From NCBI GenBank assembly GCA_949358305.1, contig OX442317.1, positions 2,418,001-2,482,000 on the forward strand: a DNA stretch of 64,000 bases. Direction: 5' to 3'. The stretch's first letter is position 1. Each line of letters opens with the position of its first letter. Made by a program: the position numbers and the translations under genes. The notes below the pieces were generated by a model, which saw only the letters and a program-made list of their open reading frames with translations, made no database searches and had not been told where the DNA came from. Below, piece after piece: positions 34,886 through 44,976 of this stretch. Source of the DNA: Strigamia acuminata. Its lineage: Eukaryota; Arthropoda; Chilopoda; Geophilomorpha; Linotaeniidae.

Positions 34886-35430
34886 TAGGACTTGGAAGAC
34901 AAATCAATAATTAGGATGAATAAAATTTGTAAATTCATTCCGTTTGATTATTCTCCCACTTCTGAATTTGTAAACAGTGCCGGAAAAGTGGTTAGGGAAA
35001 AGCGCGCTTAACTCACACCAAACACTCCTACTGCCGTAGTTTTTGAAAAATAAATGAGATGGCGGAAAATCGGAGAGAAATCAGTTTCCAATTTACTTGC
35101 TTCAGTAATTAATGATTTCAAGATCTCCCAGTGATTACTCATTCAATTCAATTACTCCAGCGTCTCCCAACACATAGTGAGTAGTGACAAAAACCTCGAG
35201 ATTATGTTTATTTCATTTCCTGCAATTCCACAATGCAGAGGTCACCATATAAACTTCTCTCTGCAACCCCATCCTCTCAAAATTACACATATTCCAACCA
35301 CCTGAGCCTCTGCCCCGAACGCCAAACACATAATTAAATAAAACTTCAACCAAAAAATCCCTAACTCGCTACACAGTACCCATGTGCTTCAAAAATACAT
35401 CCCCAACTCACTTCCCAAGTGCACACAAAC
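34886..35430. other. Stretch with no gene seen
   Basis: AT-rich. CATGTGCTTCAAAAATACAT near 35382 repeats the start of the GTC element that follows at 35431, so a short GTC terminus fragment or local duplication is present. Confidence 0.5.
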
Positions 35431-35660
35431 AACCCATGCGCTTCAAAAATACATTGAAATTAAATTGCAATGTGTTTTGAAATGAAATTTCGCTAGAATG
35501 CATTTTCTAATACATTTTTGCAAGCTATCTGTCTGCAAATAATAGTCTCACATTTTGTAAAATATATTATGAAATGCATTCCCGATATTATTATTCATCA
35601 AATCTTAATGCATTTTCAAATCCATTTTTTCAATCGTATTATAAAATGCATTATTTAATG
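35431..35660. mobile_element. GTC family MITE, interrupted copy 2
   Basis: ATGCGCTTCAAAAATACATT opens a copy that follows 47198-46912 (complement) through TAATGCATTTTCAAATCC and AATGCATTATTTAATG. It stops exactly where CAGGGCTTCTTAAAAC begins, which looks like a hAT-type left end inserted into it. The remainder of GTC is not visible downstream. Confidence 0.8.
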
Positions 35661-35733
35661 CAGGGCTTCTTAAAACTCTCTCTTTTCGCCACCCCTTTTT
35701 GCCCATTAAATTTTTACGCGACCCCAGGTATAC
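35661..35733 (+). mobile_element. hAT-like end fragment
   Basis: CAGGGCTTCTTAAAACTCTC and CGACCCCAGG resemble hAT-type MITE subterminal sequence. Its downstream part is split by the element at 35734; the right end was not found. Confidence 0.5.
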
Positions 35734-36064
35734 AGGGTGTTTCAGAATTCATGTTACACAGAAATAGGGGGCATAGAGGGGAACCAGCAGATCACGTTTC
35801 CACTAATCAAAAAATCCAAAAAAAATTATTCCGTCGCTACCAGCTGTGCATTGATGCACATGGTGGACATGTAGAGCATCTCTTGTAATAAACTTCTGCT
35901 GTTGACTACCGAATGTGTGTTTTTATTTGAGAATTGCGCTTTAACCTGGCTAATGTGGGCGATATGCGTGACACGCGATATTTGAAATCTTCCATTGTTT
36001 TGGGGGCTATGACTACGTAAGTTAGAACATTGATTTCTGTGTAACATTAATTCTGAAACACCCT
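35734..36064. mobile_element. MITE with AGGGTGTTTCAGAATT ends
   Basis: AGGGTGTTTCAGAATTCATG and the complement of ATTAATTCTGAAACACCCT match over about 32 bp with one mismatch, through GTTACACAGAAAT. TATA-rich flanks suggest TA-targeted insertion. 331 bp without coding content; the frame at 35574-35888 crosses its left edge. Confidence 0.9.
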
Positions 36065-36246
36065 ATATAGCTGTATGTACATTAAAGGTGCGTCCAAAAA
36101 GTCTGTGGAATGACAAAAAATTTGAAAAAAATTAAATTCTAATATTTTGATTTAATTTTCCTTTTAGGATTATTAAATATACCACTCAAGTAATGTCTGA
36201 TTAAATTTTCAGACTAATTCAATAATATTTATTTAAAATATCAAAA

Positions 36247-36312
36247 ATAAATGAAAATGTAACAAACGTAAAACCGAAATTGTAATTGCTGACAAAAAAA
36301 CATTTATGAACG
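36247..36312 (-). mobile_element. TACCG MITE fragment
   Basis: ATGTAACAAACGTAAAACCG and AAATTGTAATTGCTGAC match the interior of 30676-30940 in reverse. Neither terminus is present. Confidence 0.75.
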
Positions 36313-37380
36313 ATGTGGGAAGTGTTTGATTTAGTTTTTAAATTTGTTAACATCACAAAATAAAAGCACAGACACCTAAACACGATTCTTGAACGCCACT
36401 AGCATACTGTATTTCATTTCATTTCTTTTCCCTTCTTATTCCACACAATCATTATCCAAACTGCCTTTCAAGTGATTTATAAGGCGCAGAGGTGTGAAAT
36501 ATCACACCCTAAATGGTCGCTAACTCAAATTTAATAATCCTGACTTGCATCTAAATGTTGAATATTTACATCTGGAGAGTCTCTAAATCAGAGACAGCAA
36601 TTTGCACATCTTCATTTTGCAGCTTATTAATGGAATGACAATAAACGGCGCGCTTTAACCCGAATCCTAGTGGCCAACTTGAGAAGCAAAAGTGCTGCGA
36701 GGAGATTAATTCGTTTCACGCTCGTTTGCGCGTCAATTTGCTGACGTTTACAATGCACGCAGGCAAATTAAAGCGACATAAATCGGGATAAAACCTTAAT
36801 TTAGACACTTTGCTGTTTAAACCCATTTTATGCTCAACAATTGTGTTTTGCAATTGCGAGTTGCTTGGGCGGGCGAATCTCATCTCATCTCGCTCTCGCT
36901 CTCGCTCTCCTTCTCATTTCTTCCAAATTCGCGCCGTAAATCGCGGGCCCCAATAAAACTCCAGTAAACCTTTGAATCCACAATTCCAAATCCATATTCC
37001 CTGCCCGGTTTCCATGACAACTAAGCGTGCACGTTTGGCTTGTTGTGCTAAAAGAGGCGAGCTGCAAACGGCCGCAATTCCCAGTAGCTGCCAGCACGGG
37101 CTCTTAGAAAAGATCTCAATGGGGCCCTAATACGGAGGGGTCATGACTTCCAAGCAGACAAAAATTCCACCTCAAGTGCACTAAATTAAAATAAAAGCAT
37201 CTGGAGATTTCTTTTATACGTGGCAATACTGTCCCGTTTCGCTCGCAACTCTTGATATTTCCCAGATAAGCCTATGCACCGAATGTCCTCGACAACCCAT
37301 CAAATTATCTCCATCTTTATGGCTCGCGATGATAATAATAATAAAATAAAACCATGCCTAATACATTATAGATTGAACAT
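36313..37380. other. Stretch with no gene seen
   Basis: 36879-36909 holds a TCTCGC-type microsatellite. The minus-strand frame 36885-37097 ends in Arg-Ala repeats produced by it. Confidence 0.5.
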
Positions 37381-38290
37381 CTATTTTTAGCATTGCTGAA
37401 AAATGCACATTTTACATGTAAAATGGTTTTTTTTTCTCACTAATTTAGTGCAAAATGTGCATTTCATTGTAAAAATGGCATTGTTTGGCGAAAAATGCAT
37501 TCTCTTAGTACAATATGCCCATTTTTCGTAAAAACTGCACATTTTTTTATGTATACTCAAACTCACCATAAGAGACACACCACTAACAACAGTTCCTATT
37601 GGCCGCCTATTCACTGGTGTAGGGCTACATAAAAGTAGGCCAAAATACAAACGCTTGAGTTACGAGAAGCCATTTTGTGTCCAGACATAACAATCAATCT
37701 TACATTTGAAAACCAGCTGGAGAAAGCAACCGATAAATTTAACGAACTAAACAATCATGTAATTTGAAGAAGTTAAAACATAACACATTGCTTTCAGACT
37801 TTTTACAATATTTTATTACTACATATAAGTCAATTTACATCATTTCAAATACCGAAAATAAACAAAGTAATAAAAATCACAACAAACCTACTTTTCCTGG
37901 TAGAATAATACAGGCAGCAGTAAGGAGTAAATAGGCTCGGCCACAGTTTCCGGTGGGCTCGGCCAATAGGAACTGTTGTTAGTGGTGTGTCTCTTATGGT
38001 GAGTTTGAGTATAGAATGCATTTTTTCGTGAAAACTGCTCTTATTTCAGTGTTGTATGCACATTTATCGTAAAAACTGCACATCTTTTGATGCAAAATGG
38101 ATATTTTTGATCGAAAATGAACATTTTTATTAAAAAATGCATTTTTTTTGCTGAAAACTGAAATTTTTGTAAAAAATGCATTTTTTTTTGCTGAAAACTG
38201 AAATTTTTTGTGAAAATTGCACAACTGGGTGTACAATGCATGTTGTTTGGTGCACAGTGCAGTTTTTTTATATGAAAAATGTATCTTTTT
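37381..38290. repeat. Degenerate about 30-bp minisatellite split by TAC3
   Basis: Variants of AAAAATGCATTTTTT and GTAAAAACTGCAC alternate from 37400 to 37551 and again from 38014 to about 38290. The 458-bp TAC3 element sits in the middle. The best units are at 38120-38205 (TGCTGAAAACTGAAATTTTT). Minus-strand frames rich in Lys/Phe/Cys here are read-through of the array. Confidence 0.88.
37554..38011 (+). mobile_element. TAC3 MITE, complete copy 1
   Basis: TACTCAAACTCACCATAAGA and its complement match perfectly for 52 bp through CAGTTCCTATTGGCCG. TA lies outside both ends. Subterminal blocks: CACTGGTGTAGGG on one side, CTACTTTTCCTGGTAGAATA on the other. At 458 bp it has the same length as the copy at 61146, which lies in the opposite orientation. 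Confidence 0.95.
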
Positions 38291-39706
38291 GATTAAAACC
38301 AGCACTTAATTTTATATAAATGCCATAACGCACTTTGCAGGTAGAAACGTGCACCTTGAATCACGCCAATTGCATAAAAACACTAATAAACGTAAATTCC
38401 CACCTTGGGACAACTTTACATCTAATTACACCTTCTTTATATGTAAATTTACAACAACAAAAAAAATTCACAAGTACAACCTCCACTCCCATTTGCCAAC
38501 TTTACAAAAAAAAAAAAGTAAACAAAAAGAAAATACATAAAAAATAATTAAAAATCAACCAATTCCCACGTCACCACTCCACAAAACATTCCCCTTTAAC
38601 CCCCACCAGTCCAGCCTTTCCTCCATTTTGAATATTTAACCACCGAATCGTGTTACAATTGAATTGCCGCCGTAATAGCATTATCTTTAAACAAAAAACG
38701 AAATAAAACAAAACAGCATCCCACTTGCACTGCTCTAACTGCTGCCATCGCTTCTGCATGTCCTAACAAATTAAATCTTCTTATACGAGGACGAGGCTTA
38801 AAGATTGCTGCATGCAACACTGATCACAAACAATGTTCAAATACGTCGCGACCCTGATGCCTAACAAGACTCTCATAATCCCTCTTTACTTTCCCTCCAA
38901 ACTTTTAATGTCTTTGTCAAAAAGCGAATTTTTTTTAAACCAAAATTTCTATTTTTATTTTACTTTCACTGCTCTGAAATTTCTGAATTTATTCCAGCCG
39001 AGCAGATTTGCAGCGAAGCTCGTATATATTTTAAGTCATCGACTATTGGTCAGTCGTAATTCAACCACCATCTGACAAGAGTCTGTTAGCGGATTAAGCG
39101 CAATGGATGGCCACAAATAATGGCTGTGCTTCTAGCAGAATAAACGACTGGCAATCCATCACTTACTATACTACTGTGGATGCAACCCGCAAAAAAAAAG
39201 CTTTAAAAAAAATTGTTTAAAACTCCAAAGTCGTTGAAATCCTCCTCAAAAAAACGAAACAAATTCCCCGCGAGACTGGGGGCTTGGAGTGGGTGTCAAA
39301 GTGAAGAAGCAAAAAGAAAATGCAAATTACAGCCCCTTGAAAACAAACAAACACTGCCATAACCCTTTTTGCTGTAGAGGAAGGGCTTCACTGCAATGCC
39401 TTAACGATATTTATGTCAGATTAATGCATCAAGTTTAAACAGTTTATTTTTGCTGAAATGCGCTGTTTTGTTCTAAAAATAATTTATTTAAATGAAATAT
39501 CCAGATAAATATTTTATGTAATTTAAAAAATGGTGAAACTTTGAACAAATTTTTAAATTGTGTACTCAATAAAACATGCAAATTTGCACATTTTGTTACA
39601 TTGAGCGCAGATTTTGAGAAATGTACCGACGACATTCAGGCATGCATTTTGATAAAATAGAAATAGCGGTATCGACGCCTTTTAATTAAAACATTTCAAC
39701 GCAGTA
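38291..39706. other. Stretch with no gene seen
   Basis: A-rich runs at 38500-38550. The minus-strand frame 38571-38759 and plus frame 38833-39075 have no recognised features. Confidence 0.5.
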
Positions 39707-39750
39707 CAGTCTGCGCCGCTATCCCGATGCCAAATTCATACACTAAATTC
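39707..39750 (+). mobile_element. PAL family end fragment, copy 7
   Basis: CAGTCTGCGCCGCTATCCCG after TA, then ATGCCAAATTCATAC. About 45 bp of the left end only, cut off just before a TACCG terminus. Confidence 0.8.
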
Positions 39751-39754
39751 CAAC

Positions 39755-39931
39755 TACCGTATTTTATCGATTAAGAGACGAGGCTATCATTCAAAACTGC
39801 CACTTTTGTCAGCAATTACAATTTCGGTTTTTCGTTTGTTACATTTGTTTAACGTAACAAACGAAGTCTGAACATCACGAACGAAGCGTACGTGAGTTAA
39901 ATACGGAAACAATACCCTACTTTTGCAAAAA
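39755..39931 (+). mobile_element. TACCG MITE, truncated copy 3
   Basis: TACCGTATTTTATCGATTAA, then TCAGCAATTACAATTTCGG, AACGTAACAAACGAAGTC and ATACGGAAACAATACCC as in 30676-30880. It ends in TTTGCAAAAATA, where the K repeat takes over; the right TIR is missing. Confidence 0.88.
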
Positions 39932-40045
39932 TACTAAAATATTTTGTTTTACTTCAATTTTAAAACAAAAATGACATCATTTCCTGTTTAAACTCATGTT
40001 AAAACTTAAAATACACTCAAACTAAAATTGTCATTTTTACTTGTT
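39932..40045. repeat. K repeat, copy 2
   Basis: Matches 10231-10350 from its first base (CTAAAATATTTTG) with a few substitutions and a 2-bp gap. See that copy for the shared 5' edge. Confidence 0.8.
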
Positions 40046-40362
40046 GAATTTTTCAGTTTAATTTTCGCCTCAAAATACCGAGAAGCGAAAACAATTCCGT
40101 CGGACGACTAAAGTGATTTATGATTTATGCTGAAATCGTCCCATCGCCAAAGTTCCAACGCCAGTTTCTTCCAATTAAATACACGAAAAGCATCATAAAT
40201 CACGAATCAATTGTCTCTTCTTGTTATCTTTCATTCAAAAAAATCGCAAGCCTATTAAGCGAACATGAGATCAACCACAAGCATACATCTCTCCTTCCTT
40301 CCAGCTGATCTGTCGTTCGCTTGGCTGAACTTCAACTCTGAGTTTGCTCCACTGAATCTTAC

Positions 40363-40500
40363 AGATTGATCTCGAGACACCAGCAGCTGATTCAGACCCG
40401 CCTTCCCTTTCTCGGTGGCCGCAAGCATTCTCACCATGCGGAAGGAACCTGATGGATTTTCTATTGAAAACATACAATTCTTCGCCGTGCTTTCTGGCAC
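40363..40500 (-). CDS. Possible internal exon, unknown protein
   Basis: On minus, TCATCAG precedes 40500 (acceptor-like) and GTAAGA follows 40363 (good donor consensus). The frame between is open and continues past the donor. It reads PESTAKNCMFSIENPSGSF, then RMVRMLAATEKGKAGLNQLL, with balanced composition. A second strong donor word GTGAGA lies inside, after CGCATG. An overlapping minus frame is also open, which weakens the case. No family recognised. Confidence 0.2.
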
Positions 40501-41075
40501 CTGATGAATTTCTAAAGCTGCTCTTCAACGCGAAGAAAAAACCGGTTACTTCTTATGGCGGGACTAACAATTACGTTTGCTCCACATCATCACTACCCGC
40601 CAAATATACCAACAGATAAGAAACTAGCAAAACGCTTTAACACAATTCTCAATGCGCACGTCGTGAACATGATAACAAACCAGAGGCGGATCTACTTTCA
40701 AACTAACCAAGATAAAGCTTCGGGACTAGTAAGCCCAAACATACAACAGAAGCGACTTTAATCCACAATTTTGGATCTACTGCATGAGGTATTTTTAATA
40801 ACCTATTTGCACCTTGCGTTCATATTTTCTGCTTGCATTCAAGTAGAAATTACCAGCGCTAGATGCAAAATTAATAACATTATTGATTTAATGTAATTCA
40901 ATACTAAATAATAATATTATGTTCGGCAGTTGGTTACTCAGACCCCGTTGCTGGTTGCGAAATGGCCCCTATGGCAGTTCAAACTTCAGGGCCCCAAAAA
41001 AGAGATCCGTCCCTATAAAAAACCAGAGGCTTTTCTGACCTTATGCAATGCGATTTTTTTTTATACATCAATTTA
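40501..41075. other. Stretch with no recognised gene
   Basis: 40555-40761 is an open frame with no recognisable motif. A GGCCCC-containing patch near 40960-41000 resembles hAT-type interior sequence but lacks termini. Confidence 0.45.
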
Positions 41076-41484
41076 AGGCTTGTTTACAATGTCGCGAAGT
41101 GTGGTTCGAAATAAAGCGACCGCTCGCGAAATTTTGCTTCGAAATTTTGCTTCGCACCCGTTCGCACGCAAAATTTCCCAGTTGACTTCAAGTCAACTTT
41201 TTCAGCATTTTGCTTGCATAGGCCAATGAGAAGCGAGCTGGGACATGACGTCATCACCTAACCACATCTAAACAAAATGGCAGCCATTATTACAATCATC
41301 GCTAACACAACATCATCATCCATTTTCTGTTTTCTAGCCAAATCTCACAAAATCTCGCTGGAATCGAGATAGCATTAGCTCCGGCCACTTCACTTCATTT
41401 CGAACAGACAAAAGCTATTTCGCGTGTTGAATTTCGCATGCGACCACTTCGCGTGCAAAATTCCGCGACATTGTAAACGCGCCT
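41076..41484. mobile_element. HBG (Harbinger-like) MITE, copy 3, diverged subfamily
   Basis: AGGCTTGTTTACAATGTCGC and GCGACATTGTAAACGCGCCT are TIRs; TTA lies directly outside each (41073-41075, 41485-41487). It shares GACTTCAAGTC and a GGCCAATGAGAAGCGA block with the other copies but in the opposite orientation. It has TGACGTCA at 41246 and AAAATGGCAGCC at 41274. 409 bp, no transposase frame. Confidence 0.93.
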
Positions 41485-42599
41485 TTAGACGGACAGATGC
41501 ATTTCTATATACGCGTAAAAGGGGTTTAGAAGTCTAATATGTAATGCTTCCATGCATTGCAGATCCACTTGTTTATTAATGCTTTTGATCAATTTAAACA
41601 TTTATTTTAGATACGTTAGTCATTTCGGTCGATTTGGATATTCATTCCAGTGGTTTTGGCCAATGTAGACCCGCATTGTAATGCAAACCACAGTCTACGA
41701 GAGCATTTATTCACCCTTGAGAAACCCGGCAATTAAAAAACAATTGTGTTGTATCTTCCCTGACATTAGCCACTACACGAAGTGGCTGTCGTCTCCCAGT
41801 TTATCAGTCTTATCAATTTTCATCTGCAGTCTAAAAAATTCTAACGAGATGTAAAGTAGTCCCATCATGCACACCTTAAGTCACAGCTACATCTGACAGT
41901 TGCAAGACATTGTTAGACATTTCCAGCCGAAAGCGGCTCCCAACATCTAAACAATGCCTTTATTCATCTAAAATGTATATCTATGCAACTTTAAAGTGTC
42001 TTTATCACGAAAAAGTGCTGTCACGTGTCGAAAAAAGTGCATCTGTGCACTTATTCTTTAAAAAATGTGTAACGCTATATTGCAAATGGCTCCTTTTGTT
42101 AATAATCAGGGCATAATCGATTCATTTTTTTGGCTCGCCCTCTTCGTGTTAGAAGCAGAGCAGACACTATTTCATAAAGCCCAGAAGATAAATACTCTTA
42201 AATGAAAGCACTATTACTGAAAAGCTAAACCAAACACTAAAGCTGTGTAATCAAATTTAATAACTTTTAAATAAATGATCACCAAGCAACAAAGTTAGAA
42301 AACTATAAAAAGAAATTGTGCCTGCTCAAGATCAAACGTGTGGATAGAAAATGTTGTTACATCTCTGCTGCATGTTCCACACTTTCCACCATTAACTTCT
42401 CCATTCCGATGACAGAAAACATATTCTTACACAATTGTATATGTCATGTCATTTCAAACCCAATCCTACATTAGTTGCAATAAATCACTAAATCCGAGTG
42501 GCTTTAAAAATAGATTTACTGTTTAATAAATGATTAATTGCAGAACCAGTGCATGCACATGCCTCAAAATGGACATATCGTAAATCGGCCTTTCAATTA
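41485..42599. other. Stretch with no gene seen
   Basis: No termini, arrays or convincing frames; 41910-42116 is open but unremarkable. Confidence 0.5.
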
Positions 42600-42725
42600 A
42601 TCATTTGCCGGCATTACAGGTATCGCATACCTTCATCCTAACGCCGTCCTAACTTTTCCCCAGTTCTCGGTGCAAATGCAAGGTTGGGTTCTCAGGAAAA
42701 TAGTCCCACAAATCTTGGCTTGGTT
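42600..42725 (+). mobile_element. 5S-SINE body, headless copy 2
   Basis: GTGCAAATGCAAGGTTGGGT near 42671 and flanking text (TTTTCCCCAG upstream, CTCAGGAAAATAGTCCCAC downstream) match the body of the element at 14748. The 5S head is absent, as in a 5'-truncated retrocopy. Confidence 0.78.
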
Positions 42726-42906
42726 GGCCTAAATCTTCACACAAGCACTCTTACTTAGGGTGATGACGATGCTAAGTGGCAAAAATACTTATAGCGCTGT
42801 GAAACTTTGCTATTATGCTTAACATAGGCTCGCTGTTTCGCTGCAACAAATTAACAGTACCAAAGAAAGCCCTAACCTAGGCTAACTATATAAAGATGGG
42901 ATAATG

Positions 42907-43470
42907 TTGCTTACAAAATGATTAGGCTAATGCAGGGGTTCCCAAACTTTTTAGCATCGCTCCCCACTTTTTAAGCAAGGCGATCTTCTGCGCCGCACTT
43001 CATCTACCAGTGCATCAAATTTTTAAAAAATATACTACTAAAAAGAAAAAAAAGAAATTTTTATATAATCTTGCATAAAACTTTGTATAATTTTTTATAT
43101 AATTTTATATAATTTTTTATAATTTTGCTTAAAAATGTACAAAAGTTTGCAAAATAAGCTTGTTTTATTTAGGCATCAGCTCCCGCCTCACCGTTTGGGA
43201 AACCCTGGGCCAATAGATTCGCACCACGAATTTAAAAAACCACATATCCAGGCTAGCGTGTGGCATTATCCAATTTGAACGTTTAGATAATTTTGGGCTT
43301 CATATGTTCGCACTAATTTTCAGAACTAAGTTCAACTGTTATACCTCGTTTGCACCTAAAAGTTTGGGCTAGCTTGAAATTAAAATCTAGTTCTGGACGA
43401 TTTAGCCTACAAAATGATTAGGCTAATGCGTTCGCACCAAGAATCAAAAATCCACATACCTAAGCTAGCA
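42907..43470. repeat. Direct duplication of about 60 bp, one copy split by a hAT
   Basis: The intact copy at 43407-43470 reads ACAAAATGATTAGGCTAATG then GTTCGCACCAAGAAT and ATCCACATACCTAAGCTAGC. The other copy is divided: 42912-42932 before the hAT element and 43216-43256 after it. TTCGCACTAATTTTCAGAAC near 43309 is a third, looser relative also seen at 15652. Confidence 0.85.
42933..43207. mobile_element. hAT-like MITE inserted in a repeat
   Basis: CAGGGGTTCCCAAACTTTTT and the complement of CCGTTTGGGAAACCCTG are classic hAT-type termini. GGCTAATG before and GGCCAATA after match at 6 of 8 positions, an eroded 8-bp duplication. The uninterrupted paralog at 43421 shows the site as a single GGCTAATG. 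The interior is AT-rich and stutters on TATAATTTT. Confidence 0.92.
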
Positions 43471-44385
43471 ACCAATAGTCAATAAACTGACCATGCTGCG
43501 CACGGAATTGTGAGAAGTATAATCTAGTTGTTTGGCAATTATCTAGTTCACACAACTGGATTAGAATTATCTAGTTAAAAATAATTAAAAATAAATAAAT
43601 TTGGGCTAGATGCATTCGCGGCAAGAACCAGAACCAGATTTAGACTTTCTTGTGTGAACGGGGTATATTAAGCTAGCTCAAATATTCAAGCCAAAGAGCT
43701 AGGCAAGTTCACTTTTTCCACCATTGCTGTTTAGGCTTTCTTCGGTGGATTGAAGTGTCTGGTAAATTAAATTCACATTCACAATTCAAAGTGTGGTGAG
43801 GAATTTAATTGGCGATGCCCTTCCTTCCATTCTGCTGGTGTTGCCGCGTTTCAGCGCTTGTAAAACCAGTTGAGGCTCGCCAGAGTGCAGACGCTGCTGA
43901 TATCCGCTGACACTCACTCGCAGTAACTTTCCAACTTTGCTACCAGGCAAGCTTTAATTAGAGTGACAGAACAAGCCGAGACGCAATCAAACATGACCAA
44001 ATGATGACTTCCTAGAACTCACCTCATTATACCCAGGACTTGATCCAAGGCGAAGAGCTATAGCAGCCAATTAGGACACACCCCTGGGATCATGTGATAG
44101 GGCGGCCATTTATTGGCAAACTAAAGTTCCAAGACAGGAGGAAGGTTATTGGGGATTAGGAAACAGCTGGATGGAAACTTATAATATAGTAGGGAGGGAA
44201 TTGGAAAAAATAGGAGAGGAAAAGGATAATTGGAAAAGGTGAAAAGTTCAAGGAAACCAACTCCATCGCCTTTGGAAGAAATTAAATTAAATTTTTCTTA
44301 CACGCCAAGTAAAAAGCAGACAACCGACAGATATATAACACCATCTGAGGTATTACCAGAACGCAATATCCCTTGCGGAGTAAAC
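43471..44385. other. Stretch with no gene seen
   Basis: 43611-43670 has GCATTCGCGGCAAGAACC and TGTGTGAACGGGGTAT, resembling transposon-end vocabulary, but no pair of ends was found. Confidence 0.45.
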
Positions 44386-44497
44386 CCACATGGTTCAAAA
44401 ATACATTGAAATTATATTGCAATGTAAAATGTGTTAAGAAATGCGATATTATTATTCGTCAAATATGAATGCATTTTCAAAATGCAATTGTTTCAAT

Positions 44498-44694
44498 TAC
44501 CGTATTTTACCAAATAAGAGCCGCGGCTCTTATTGAAAACTGCCACTTTGAGCTGCGGCTTTAATTCGGGGGCGGCTCCAATTTGGGGGCGGCTCTTATT
44601 TTAAATAGTGGCCAATATCGTACTATTACGTTCATTGAACGTATATAGCCGCGGCTACTATTCGAGGGCGGCTCTTATTCGGTAAAATACGGTA
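44498..44694. mobile_element. TACCG MITE, complete short copy 4
   Basis: TACCGTATTTTACCAAATAA and its complement bound 197 bp. It contains repeated GGGGGCGGCTC words and TAGCCGCGGCTACTATTCGA. Inserted in GTC between TTTCAAT and TTACAAAATGC; the paralog near 47038 is uninterrupted. Confidence 0.93.
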
Positions 44695-44729
44695 TTACAA
44701 AATGCATTATTTAACGTACAAATAATATA

Positions 44730-44913
44730 CAGTCGAAACTCTTTATAACGAATCGCAATATAACGAATTATCGATATAACGAATACCTAAAAATGACCGA
44801 TTTGGTTGGCTGGCCATAGAACACCATGTTAAAAAATTTTGATACAACGAATTCTCGTTATAACGAATCGATTTTTCGGGTCCCTTGCAATTCGTTATAA
44901 AGAGTTTCGACCG
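44730..44913. mobile_element. TGR MITE, complete copy 3
   Basis: CAGTCGAAACTCTTTATAAC and GTTATAAAGAGTTTCGACCG bound 184 bp with TA on both sides (44728-44729, 44914-44915). The interior matches 20522-20704 in reverse. Confidence 0.95.
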
Positions 44914-44976
44914 TACTCAATTCCACGAATAAATAAAAAGCAATAAATTGTAAAATAAATTTTTGAACCTTATGGG

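Larger units (their letters stand above)
44386..44976. mobile_element. GTC MITE hosting two other MITEs, copy 3
   Basis: It opens CCACATGGTTCAAAAATACA and closes AATTTTTGAACCTTATGGG. Host segments 44386-44497, 44695-44729 and 44914-44976 join into a sequence collinear with the complete copy at 46912-47198 (complement). The two inserts are TACCG (44498-44694) and TGR (44730-44913). Confidence 0.9.

Noticed and set aside
36085-36115. Mariner-type end (GGTGCGTCCAAAAAGTCTGTG)
   Set aside because: A single unpaired word; no partner terminus or transposase frame nearby.
37387-38305. Cys/Lys/Phe-rich minus-strand frames
   Set aside because: Read-through of the degenerate 30-bp minisatellite.
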